NCBI GenBank assembly: GCA_947630345.1
Contig: CANRHF010000070.1
Location: 1 to 9,705 of the forward strand
Source: an uncultured Oscillospiraceae bacterium
Lineage (GTDB): Bacteria > Bacillota > Clostridia > Oscillospirales > Oscillospiraceae
Length of the DNA: 9,705 nt
Direction: 5' to 3'
Shown: piece by piece, positions 1 to 6,147 of the stretch
How the letters are laid out: every line of letters starts with the position of its first letter
Position numbering within the stretch: position 1 is the first letter of the stretch
Notes under the pieces: generated by a model
What the model was told of the DNA's origin: nothing
Seen by the model: the letters and a program-made list of their open reading frames with translations, nothing else
Databases searched by the model: none
Program-made: the position numbers and the translations under genes

Positions 1-2
1 CC

Positions 3-398
3 AGCCTCTTTTCCGCCAACTGGAACGAGATCGGCACCTACCTTCAAAATTCCAACCGGGCGGTGGTGTGGGACATTCCCAACAAGCTGCTGCTGGCCCA
101 GGGCCTGGAGGACCGCACGCCGGAGGAAAAGGAGGAGACCTACTGGGAGCTGGCAAAATACGAGCATCAGCGGTGGAACACCTTCCAGTACACCCACGGC
201 TGGGCACAGCTGCCCCTCCGGGAACTGACCGAGGAGGAGATCCGGGGCTGCGTCACCAAGCGGGCGGCCCAGAAGCGCCATGCCTGCCTGGTGCCCTGGG
301 ACGAGCTGGATTCGCTGCCCCAGGCCCGGCCCGGCCTGCTCAAATACTATGACTATGCCAATGTACTCCGGCTGTTCCAACCGGAGCAGGCGGAATAA
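3..398 (+). CDS. RyR-domain protein, C-terminal part (5'-truncated by window edge)
   Basis: This is the last 131 codons of a gene; the frame is open from base 3, so the start lies outside the window. The visible part reads as a bacterial RyR (ryanodine-receptor repeat-type) domain. A lead-in with SNRA and IPNKL is followed by the hallmark LAKYEHQRWNTFQYTHGW (acidic-His-x-Arg-Trp, then GW) and by the closing segment KRHACLVPWDELD and YYDYANVLRLF, which matches the usual H-x-x-LVPWDEL and D-x-x-N endings. RyR domains in bacteria often sit at the C-terminus of proteins with a TrkA-N-like Rossmann domain or other nucleotide-sensing modules; which one is present here cannot be seen. The gene converges on the TIR/beta-propeller gene, with a shared hairpin between the two stops. 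The domain call is from motif recognition and is fairly sure. Ligand binding is inference, and molecular function is unknown. Confidence 0.78.
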   Translation, partial: SLFSANWNEIGTYLQNSNRAVVWDIPNKLLLAQGLEDRTPEEKEETYWELAKYEHQRWNTFQYTHGWAQLPLRELTEEEIRGCVTKRAAQKRHACLVPWDELDSLPQARPGLLKYYDYANVLRLFQPEQAE

Positions 399-408
399 CC
401 GAAGAAAT

Positions 409-437
409 GGCCGTCTGCCGGATCCCGGCAGACGGCC
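409..437. terminator. Hairpin terminator between convergent genes
   Basis: A perfect 13-bp stem, GGCCGTCTGCCGG against CCGGCAGACGGCC, has a 3-nt ATC loop. It lies 10 nt after the RyR gene stop and 21 nt before the stop of the TIR gene on the other strand. The flanks are AT-rich (AAAT on the left, AAATTATG on the right), but neither side has a long U-tract. It probably serves both convergent transcripts as a bidirectional terminator. Confidence 0.75.
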
Positions 438-458
438 AAATTATGTGTTCCGGCGGCG

Positions 459-3400
459 TCAGCCGTCGATAAAGTAGGCGATCCGCTCCGCCTCCGTGAG
501 GGTCCGCCCGTCCAGCAGCGCCTGCCCCTTCGCCACCAACTCGTCCAAGGTGTACATGGGGTAGATTCGGAAGGCGGTATCTTCGATGAGCTGGGTGACG
601 CTCCCAGACCCGTAGCTGTTGTAGAAGCAGAGGATCTCCGAGCCGGAGGGGCTGACGCAGGCGTAATCCACCGCCAGCCGCCGGGCAATCCGCCCGTCGG
701 CGCTGAAATCATACACCCGGGGGTACCGGGTGCCCACCAGGAAGCAGCCGTCGCCCAGCGCCAGACCATAGCCGCTAAATAGATCGTCGTTGGGGTCCTC
801 CATCACCACGACTTGGTTTTCCAGATCCCAGGTGGTCAGATGCCCCCCGTCGCCGTACACCAGCAAAATGCGGTCATTGAGAAACAAACTATACCCGCAG
901 GACCGGCAGGCGATTGCCACCGTCTGGGCCGGGGCCCCGGCGGCGAGGTCCAAGATCGTGATTCCTTCGTCAGTCCAGACGGCCAATTTTCCGCCGTCAG
1001 GGGAGAAGGCCAGCGACCCGGCGTAGCTGTAGTCATCGGAGGCGGTCCAATCCCCTTCAAGCGGGACCCAGGCCCACCGCTCCAGATCCAATAGCTTCAG
1101 CGCCCCACCGGTGATGAGGGCCAGATACTTCCCATCCGGGCTGATGGCCTGGGCGGTCGTCCGGCCTTCCAGGGGAAGGGACCGCACCGATTTTCCGTCG
1201 GGGCCCAGCAGCTCCAGGGTGGACGGCGTCATGTACAGGATGTTGCTTCCCACGGTCCCCGGCAGCGTTCCATTCTCGGGAAGCACCGCTTCCAGCACCA
1301 TCTGGTTCCGCTCCAGGCTCCATCCCCGCAGGAGGAACGTCTCCTCCTCTTTCAAAAGATAGTAGCAGATCTCCCCGCCGTCCTCCCAAGGGACCACCAG
1401 CAGATCCTGCACCTGCCCGCGGGCGTCGGTGACGGCCACCGGCGTCTGCTCCAGGGGCCGGTAGAACAGCAGCCGCTGTTCGCTGATCGTGCCCTCCGGC
1501 GCCCCCTCCGGGATGGGCAGGCTCTCCAGCACGATTCGGTATTCCCAGCCGTCGCCCGCGGCGTATTCCACGTCCCGGATCTCATTCAGCTCCACCGTTC
1601 CAAGGCCGGGGTCCTCCAGCTGGTTGCTCAGGACCACCGTGCGCCGGGAGTCCTCCAGGGCCAGCAGGAACGCTCCCGTCTCCCGGTCATAGGCGGCGCT
1701 GCGCGGGACCCCCGTGACGCTGCCCATCTCCCCGATGTCCTCTGACACCGGCAGATAGACCATCAGCTTGCCGTCGCGCAGGGCCAGATACAGCCGCCCG
1801 GCGCTGTAGGGATCAACGCTGAGAATGTCGGCAGCAAAGTCCGCCGTCCGCAGAACGGTGCCGTCGCTGGGCAGGAGCAGGAGCAGCCGTCCGGCGAACT
1901 GGGCCACCAGCAGCTCCTCGGCGCTGCCGTCCGCGAATTCCCGCCGCCACAGCTGCACCGAGCAGGTGGGCGTGGCCTCGTCCCCCACGGGGCGGTCGAT
2001 GACGGCCCGACCGGAGGTGGACCAGACCGGACTGGCTTCCCGAAAATCGTAGCAGGCGATGGCGTAGTCAAAATCGTTGTGGGTGTAGCCCGCCATGCCG
2101 GTGTCCGTCGTGAATACACAGAGCCGGTCGTCAGATAGGAAGGTCAGCGCCGCCACTTCGGTATATTCCACCGCCACTGTGCGGCAGCCGCCGGAAAAAT
2201 CCGCCAGCATCAGCAAGGCAGGCTCGTCCTCCTCCTGGCCGGTGCGGAACCAGTACTCCGCGAACCCCAGGGCCACCCGGTCCCCACTGGGGGACAGGGC
2301 CATGCGGCAGTAGTAGGCCTCCCGGGTAGGGGTCTCGCCGGTCAGGACGGCGGTAATCTCGCCGGTATCGGCAGAGAGCCGGTAGAAGGTACACTGGCCG
2401 CTGCCGGTGTGGACAAAGACCAGGCTCTGCCCGTCCGGCGCCACCGCGCTTTGGGAGGCGCCGCAGGGGTCCCCCATCAGATCGTTTTGATCCAGCCGGG
2501 TCAGCCAGACCTGTCTCTCCGACGCCAGATCCCAGCACAGGGCGCAGCTTTCCATATAGACCACGATCCGGTCCTCGCTGATAAAATCGGCGCTGAGGAA
2601 CCCGGTCTGGGCGGTGCCCGGAAGGATGAGCTGGGGGGAGAGGACCGCGATCCGCGCCGCTGTCTCCATATCAAAGACATACAGCTGGCCGCTGGCGTCC
2701 GAGATCATCCACCGGGTCCCCTGGGGGCTGACCTGCTGCCAATCCCCCCGGTGGTCCATGACGCTCCCGTCCCCGTCAGTCTGGAGCATCCATTTTGCCA
2801 GAAACTCATCTGGCTGGGCGACGTGGTAGGGATAGACCGCGTTGTTGAGGGCGTACAGCGCCTCGGTCACCAGAGGCCTGGAATCATCTTCCATCCCTTC
2901 CGGCAGGGCGGCCAGGGCCACCTGCAACGCGCCGATCCGGTCCCCCTGGGCCAGCAGCTCGCCGGATTTTTCCGCCAGATAGCGGGACTGGGTGATCAAC
3001 GTATTGCGATATTCCTCCTCGATCCGCTCCGCCTGCCGGGCGATCACATAGGCCCGGTTGATGGCGTAGGCCGCCACGGCGGAGACCAGCGCCAGGGCGG
3101 CGGAGAAGCCCGCGATCATCCGCCGGACCCGGCGGCGGCGCTGCCGCTGCCGCAGCTCGTCGTAGGCGCAGCCCAGCAGTGCCGCCGCCAGCCGGGGCAG
3201 CTCCTCCCGCCGGGCCTGGGCCCGCCGGAGGCGGTAGTCGCAGGAAAGGGGCTCGATCTCCCGCCGCTGGGTGCGCTCCGTCCCGTCGCCGTCTTCCACT
3301 GCCACATCCTCGTACCGGAGCAGGTCCGGGATCACGTTCTGGGGCTCCCCGTCCGCCAGCACGGTGAGGACGTGCCGGCGGTCGTGGTTTTGCAGAAACG

Positions 3401-3686
3401 TCTCAATCTCCCGGCGGACCCACACGGAGGAGGCGGTATTGGTGGAGCAGATGACGATCAAAAAGTCCGAGCAGCGCAGCGCCTGCCCGATATCGTCGTT
3501 CAGGTCGCTGGTGATGGGCAGCTCCTCCTTGTCCCGGAAGACCCGCTCGATCCTCTTTTTGCCGGTCTTTTTCTGGATCTCCTTGGGAACGGGATAGCGC
3601 TCCAGGCTCCGCTGGATCTCGGAGGCGATCCGAATGTCCAGCGGCGCGTGCCGGTAGGAGATAAAAGCGTTGTAATGCAGGTCCAT
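459..3686 (-). CDS. TIR domain - transmembrane - WD40-like beta-propeller protein
   Basis: This is a 1075-residue putative signalling or conflict protein. Residues 4-125 form a TIR domain: box 1 is YNAFISYRH (5-13), a VFRDKEELP segment (49-57) sits where the box-2 loop lies, and SDFLIVICS (73-81) leads into SSVWVRREIE, whose Glu93 occupies the position of the catalytic Glu of NAD-cleaving TIRs. A very basic stretch (about 179-189) precedes one membrane helix (about 190-209). Next is a helical hinge (about 211-262, with the pattern SRYLAEKSGELLAQGDRIGALQ), then some 780 residues with repeated SPDG/SPSG and WDL/FDM strand motifs typical of WD40-like blades. The tail LTEAERIAYFIDG resembles the ends of STAND-WD40 proteins. 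I chose the ATG at 3686 because GGAGG lies 5 nt upstream; an in-frame GTG 27 nt earlier has no such site. The positive-inside rule puts TIR in the cytoplasm and the propeller outside. NADase activity and a defence role are inferred. Confidence 0.92.
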   Translation of the reverse strand: MDLHYNAFISYRHAPLDIRIASEIQRSLERYPVPKEIQKKTGKKRIERVFRDKEELPITSDLNDDIGQALRCSDFLIVICSTNTASSVWVRREIETFLQNHDRRHVLTVLADGEPQNVIPDLLRYEDVAVEDGDGTERTQRREIEPLSCDYRLRRAQARREELPRLAAALLGCAYDELRQRQRRRRVRRMIAGFSAALALVSAVAAYAINRAYVIARQAERIEEEYRNTLITQSRYLAEKSGELLAQGDRIGALQVALAALPEGMEDDSRPLVTEALYALNNAVYPYHVAQPDEFLAKWMLQTDGDGSVMDHRGDWQQVSPQGTRWMISDASGQLYVFDMETAARIAVLSPQLILPGTAQTGFLSADFISEDRIVVYMESCALCWDLASERQVWLTRLDQNDLMGDPCGASQSAVAPDGQSLVFVHTGSGQCTFYRLSADTGEITAVLTGETPTREAYYCRMALSPSGDRVALGFAEYWFRTGQEEDEPALLMLADFSGGCRTVAVEYTEVAALTFLSDDRLCVFTTDTGMAGYTHNDFDYAIACYDFREASPVWSTSGRAVIDRPVGDEATPTCSVQLWRREFADGSAEELLVAQFAGRLLLLLPSDGTVLRTADFAADILSVDPYSAGRLYLALRDGKLMVYLPVSEDIGEMGSVTGVPRSAAYDRETGAFLLALEDSRRTVVLSNQLEDPGLGTVELNEIRDVEYAAGDGWEYRIVLESLPIPEGAPEGTISEQRLLFYRPLEQTPVAVTDARGQVQDLLVVPWEDGGEICYYLLKEEETFLLRGWSLERNQMVLEAVLPENGTLPGTVGSNILYMTPSTLELLGPDGKSVRSLPLEGRTTAQAISPDGKYLALITGGALKLLDLERWAWVPLEGDWTASDDYSYAGSLAFSPDGGKLAVWTDEGITILDLAAGAPAQTVAIACRSCGYSLFLNDRILLVYGDGGHLTTWDLENQVVVMEDPNDDLFSGYGLALGDGCFLVGTRYPRVYDFSADGRIARRLAVDYACVSPSGSEILCFYNSYGSGSVTQLIEDTAFRIYPMYTLDELVAKGQALLDGRTLTEAERIAYFIDG

Positions 3687-3770
3687 TTTTCCCTCCGCAA
3701 GCCTGCGCGGCACAAAACATCCAGGGGGCCCGCCGCCGCGCGAACCGCGCCCCCCGCATCTTGAATGGCC

Positions 3771-3799
3771 TTTTTTCGCCCGTAGGACGGCCGAAAAAA
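3771..3799 (-). other. Dyad in the TIR gene leader
   Basis: Arms TTTTTTCG and CGAAAAAA enclose a second pair, CCGT and ACGG, with one mismatch between the two pairs and a 3-nt loop. That gives about 12 paired bases over 29 nt. The T-run is on the 5' side and the A-run on the 3' side whichever strand is read, so it is not an intrinsic terminator. It lies in the predicted 5' leader of the TIR gene. It could be an RNA stem or a DNA-binding dyad; no protein is implied by sequence alone. Confidence 0.45.
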
Positions 3800-3829
3800 A
3801 CGAAAAGAAAGCATATATGGTTATTTTTA

Positions 3830-3858
3830 ATTATACCATTCCCGCCACCCGGTGTCAA
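3830..3858 (-). promoter_or_regulatory. Perfect consensus sigma-A promoter of the TIR gene
   Basis: On the minus strand, TTGACA (3858-3853) is separated by exactly 17 nt from TATAAT (3835-3830), a full match to the vegetative consensus. Transcription should start near 3823, giving a leader of about 137 nt before the ATG at 3686. A perfect core promoter suggests constitutive transcription, so any control is more likely in the leader or at the protein level. Confidence 0.85.
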
Positions 3859-4111
3859 TCGCTCCCGCCGCCGCGTCCTTTCGCCGACCCAAAGTACAAA
3901 ATCGCCCGGGGCCGCTTGCGCGGTTCCCGGGTTGGCTATGTCCCTTCGCGATGGATTCATCGCCGAACAGAAAACATACGGGAATTTGCCCGCGGCAGAG
4001 CGGCACATGCATGTTTGATTTGTTCGGAATAGGCACACAGCTGCCTGAATCCGCTTTGTTTGCGGTGCTTGTTTCACATACATGAGCATTTGCGCCGGGG
4101 AGGGAACGAAT
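3859..4111. other. Gene-free stretch between the TIR promoter and the radical SAM remnant
   Basis: No convincing reading frame on either strand. It holds an imperfect hairpin at 3905-3931 (CCCGGG arms with CCGC/GCGG inside), which on the minus strand is followed by a T-rich ATTTTGTACTTT, and a 10-bp palindrome ACATGCATGT (4005-4014). Together with the pseudogene that follows, this looks like decayed intergenic DNA. Confidence 0.5.
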
Positions 4112-4347
4112 ATGATAGAAACTGCCATTTGGCGCTGCGGCTTGTTGTGCGGCGCAATCTAAATTGCGCATATTGTTATGCCCAACGGCGAGACGCCACG
4201 GTGGATATAAGCAAGGAGACGGTCTTGCACTGTCCGCTGGGGGGAATGCGCGGATCATTGAGGCCTCATGGACAGGATTTTACACAGAATGAAAGGACAT
4301 TTTCTAAGATCGTCTTGTCCCTATTTGTACATACAATATGCAGCTGA
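4112..4347 (+). pseudogene. Radical SAM enzyme remnant, frameshifted and truncated
   Basis: A good ribosome binding site (GGGAGG, 8 nt upstream) precedes ATG 4112, which reads MIETAIWRCGLLCGAI and then stops at 4160-4162. In the neighbouring frame the sequence continues as NLNCAYCYAQRRDATVDISK, the unmistakable continuation of a radical SAM [4Fe-4S] motif (C-N-L-N-C-x-Y-C-Y). Adding a single base just before the GC at 4154-4155 (for example T) joins the two frames and restores the complete CxxxCxxC motif as CNLNCAYC. The downstream frame runs only to 4347, and similarity fades after about 4240, so less than a quarter of a usual radical SAM protein remains. The partner and substrate cannot be told. 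The call is from motif recognition; the deletion could also be a sequencing error, but the missing remainder of the domain argues for real decay. Confidence 0.55.
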
Positions 4348-4413
4348 ATGGATGTAGACAATACAGCAGCTTGATCTGGATGTTTTCATTCTTGGGCCAT
4401 TTGTATGGCAAAA

Positions 4414-4473
4414 TTACCAAATTTTAACGTATATTTGTTGATTATATCATATAAAATATATAATTTTTGGTAA
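4414..4473. repeat. Spaced inverted repeat TTACCAAA / TTTGGTAA upstream of the EIIC operon
   Basis: TTACCAAA (4414-4421) and TTTGGTAA (4466-4473) are perfect inverted copies about 52 nt apart. Both lie in very AT-rich DNA just upstream of the operon promoter. The spacing is about five helical turns, which would put both arms on the same DNA face. A second TATAAT (4459-4464) with a weak TTGTTG (4435-4440, 18-nt gap) lies within the interval. The repeat may be a looping pair of regulator half-sites, but the base composition makes chance repeats likely. Confidence 0.35.
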
Positions 4474-4482
4474 AATTGCGAA

Positions 4483-4511
4483 TTGAATAAATTGTACGGA
4501 CAATATATAAT
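4483..4511 (+). promoter_or_regulatory. Promoter of the EIIC/TIM-barrel operon
   Basis: TTGAAT (4483-4488, four of six consensus bases) is followed after 17 nt by a perfect TATAAT (4506-4511). The expected transcript starts near 4518, leaving a leader of about 28 nt that carries AAAGGTGG (4531-4538) before ATG 4546. The spacer contains the palindrome listed separately. Confidence 0.7.
4491..4504. promoter_or_regulatory. Candidate operator palindrome ATTGT-N4-ACAAT
   Basis: ATTGT (4491-4495) and ACAAT (4500-4504) form a perfect dyad with a 4-nt centre. The dyad lies entirely between the -35 and -10 boxes of the operon promoter, so a bound protein would block RNA polymerase. Its size and GT/AC-containing arms fit GntR/HutC-type operators in general. 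The GntR gene at 7095 is the natural candidate binder. The dyad is seen directly; binding is inferred. Confidence 0.5.
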
Positions 4512-4545
4512 GAAAACTGAATTGAAACAGAAAGGTGGTCACCAT

Positions 4546-6120
4546 ATGAAACGAATCGCAATCATTGGCAGCAGCGGTGGAAATCTCTATATGCAGGGTG
4601 GCAATGATCCCCAGGCCCTTCTGAAAGAGATCTTTACCCAAGCCGGTTCGGCCGGAATCGAGGTAGGCTTTGTGGAGTTCATCGGAGCCAGCCGTACCAT
4701 GGACAATATCCCCAAGGATGCCCCCGCTCGGATCTTCTATCTGGGAGAGGACGGCGCTGTTGTCTGCGGCGAGCAGAAACCCCTGTCGGATGTGAACGTC
4801 GATGCCCAGGCGCTGGATCAGCAGCTCGCCCGGAAGATCACCGCCGGGGAGATCGATGGACTGGTGATGATGAGCTGCGACCCCAACGGTGTCAACCAAG
4901 CCGCGCTTACCGCGGCGGCAGCGGCGAAGATCCCCTGCGTCGGCACTGGCGGCACCTCCATGGCGGCCAGCCAGAAACTGGGCTGCAACGTGATCTCCGC
5001 CTCCGGCACCACGGGCACCACCAACCGCACCCGGGCGGTGGCCTTCCTTTCGGCGCTGGCAAAGGAATGGAAAATCAAATATATGCCGGTGATCGGCTCC
5101 TCCGCCGGGGCCCGCGCGCAGGAGGGGAACGTGTGGAAGCGCATCAACTTCCGAGGCATCATGATGGCGTCCCTGCCGGGCTTCATCTCCATGGCCCTGG
5201 TTTTGGCCATCAGTAAGATTCCCGGACTGGACGGTCTCTCCGGCGTGTTTGACACCCTTGTGGAGGCCATTCCCGTGATCATCGCCGCCATTGCCGCTAA
5301 GCAGATCTCCGGCTTGGACGAGGTGGGAATTGTCAGCGGTATCGTGGCCGGCCTGATGAGCGTGGACGGCGGTCTGCTGGGCGGTTTGGCAGCCGGTATT
5401 CTGGCCGGTATCATTGCCTACTATATCGCCATCCTCTGCTTCAAGTGGAAGATCCCCGGCACCACCGCCAATATCGCCGCCGGCGGTCTCGGCGGTCTGG
5501 CTGCGGGTCTGGTCGGCATGTATGTGATCGCCCCGGTGGCCCTGTGGCTGGGCAACGGCATCAACGATCTCATTGCAGCTGCCATCGATTTCAATCCCAT
5601 TCTTGCCGGCGGCCTGGCGGGCCTGCTGATCTGGCCCGCGATCATCGGCGGTGTGTACCATGCGGCAATCCTGCCCATCGTTCTGCTGGAGATGGAGGCC
5701 ACTGGCTACAGCTTCCTGGGCGCCATCGATATGACCGGCCTGGTCATGGTCTCCGCCGGCATCACCCTGGCCAACGTTCTGTTCCCCCGGCAGAAGAGCG
5801 ACGCCAGCGCCGCCCTCCCCGGCTGCATCATCAATTTGGGCTTCGGCACCTTCGTGGAAGCGGCATACCCGTTCATGTTCTCCAGCAAGCTGGTATTTGC
5901 CGGGGCGATCATCGCCTCCACGGTCTCCGGACTGTTTGTCGGGATGTTTGGCGTGAAGGGGACCGCCTATGTGCCCTCTTTCTCCGCGCCGTTCCTGGCC
6001 AACGAGGGCAAGGGCGTCTATTTTGCCATCTGCATGCTGGTCGCCATGGGCGTTGCCTTCGTAATCACGGTACTGGCCAATAAGCTTGAAAAGAAGAAGA
6101 CTCCTGAGGCATCCGCCTAA
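4546..6120 (+). CDS. Fructose-type PTS EIIC membrane domain fused to an atypical N-terminal domain
   Basis: This is a 524-residue membrane protein. Residues about 198-512 are a run of hydrophobic helices resembling the fructose branch of PTS EIIC permeases. GLVGMYVIAPVALWL (321-335) matches the YVIGPP region, and GFGTFVEAAYPF (432-443) matches the conserved TEGAIPF substrate loop, with Glu438 at the key position. Residues 1-195 form a soluble alpha/beta domain (RIAIIGSSGGNLYMQGG at the start; MMSCDPNGVNQAA at 108-120; a GTGGTSMAASQK loop at 133-144; a Thr-rich SGTTGTTNRT loop at 153-162). This is not a recognisable EIIB: where fructose EIIB has the phosphorylated Cys of its ACPTGIAHT loop, this protein has GSSGG. 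No EIIA or EIIB gene adjoins. I start at ATG 4546, which has AAAGGTGG 7 nt upstream, rather than at an in-frame codon 63 nt earlier. The substrate is unknown; it may transport without PTS phosphorylation or borrow remote PTS parts. Confidence 0.8.
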   Translation: MKRIAIIGSSGGNLYMQGGNDPQALLKEIFTQAGSAGIEVGFVEFIGASRTMDNIPKDAPARIFYLGEDGAVVCGEQKPLSDVNVDAQALDQQLARKITAGEIDGLVMMSCDPNGVNQAALTAAAAAKIPCVGTGGTSMAASQKLGCNVISASGTTGTTNRTRAVAFLSALAKEWKIKYMPVIGSSAGARAQEGNVWKRINFRGIMMASLPGFISMALVLAISKIPGLDGLSGVFDTLVEAIPVIIAAIAAKQISGLDEVGIVSGIVAGLMSVDGGLLGGLAAGILAGIIAYYIAILCFKWKIPGTTANIAAGGLGGLAAGLVGMYVIAPVALWLGNGINDLIAAAIDFNPILAGGLAGLLIWPAIIGGVYHAAILPIVLLEMEATGYSFLGAIDMTGLVMVSAGITLANVLFPRQKSDASAALPGCIINLGFGTFVEAAYPFMFSSKLVFAGAIIASTVSGLFVGMFGVKGTAYVPSFSAPFLANEGKGVYFAICMLVAMGVAFVITVLANKLEKKKTPEASA

Positions 6121-6147
6121 TTTATAATAAGAAAAGAGGTTTTTTCA

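Noticed and set aside
3687..3713. GTG start nine codons upstream of the TIR protein ATG
   Set aside because: It would translate through the GGAGG that serves the ATG at 3686 and has no ribosome binding site of its own; the TIR domain begins right after the ATG.
2409..3764. 451-codon plus-strand open frame opposite the TIR gene
   Set aside because: It mirrors the strongly coding minus strand in GC-rich DNA, is low-complexity (Gly/Pro/Gln/Asp-rich) and has no recognisable domain.
3905..3931. Hairpin with CCCGGG arms as a terminator
   Set aside because: The stem has bulges and no gene on the minus strand feeds it; the T-rich tail is weak. It is kept only as a note in the gene-free stretch.
4112..4200. 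Programmed -1 ribosomal frameshift instead of a pseudogene for the radical SAM remnant
   Set aside because: No X-XXY-YYZ slippery heptamer is present at the junction, and the joined product would still lack most of the radical SAM domain.
3827..4258. Minus-strand open frame of 143 codons upstream of the TIR gene
   Set aside because: Composition and sequence look random, there is no ribosome binding site of note, and it overlaps the TIR promoter and the radical SAM remnant.
4338..4427. 29-codon plus-strand ORF before the permease promoter
   Set aside because: No ribosome binding site, no resemblance to a known small protein, and it sits in AT-rich regulatory DNA.
4483..4545. Earlier in-frame start for the permease (21 extra residues)
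   Set aside because: It coincides with the -35 box and lies upstream of the predicted transcript start; AAAGGTGG points to ATG 4546.
4447..5661. 404-codon minus-strand open frame opposite the permease gene
   Set aside because: A His/Gly/Asp-rich shadow of a clear membrane protein gene, without a fold or motif of its own.
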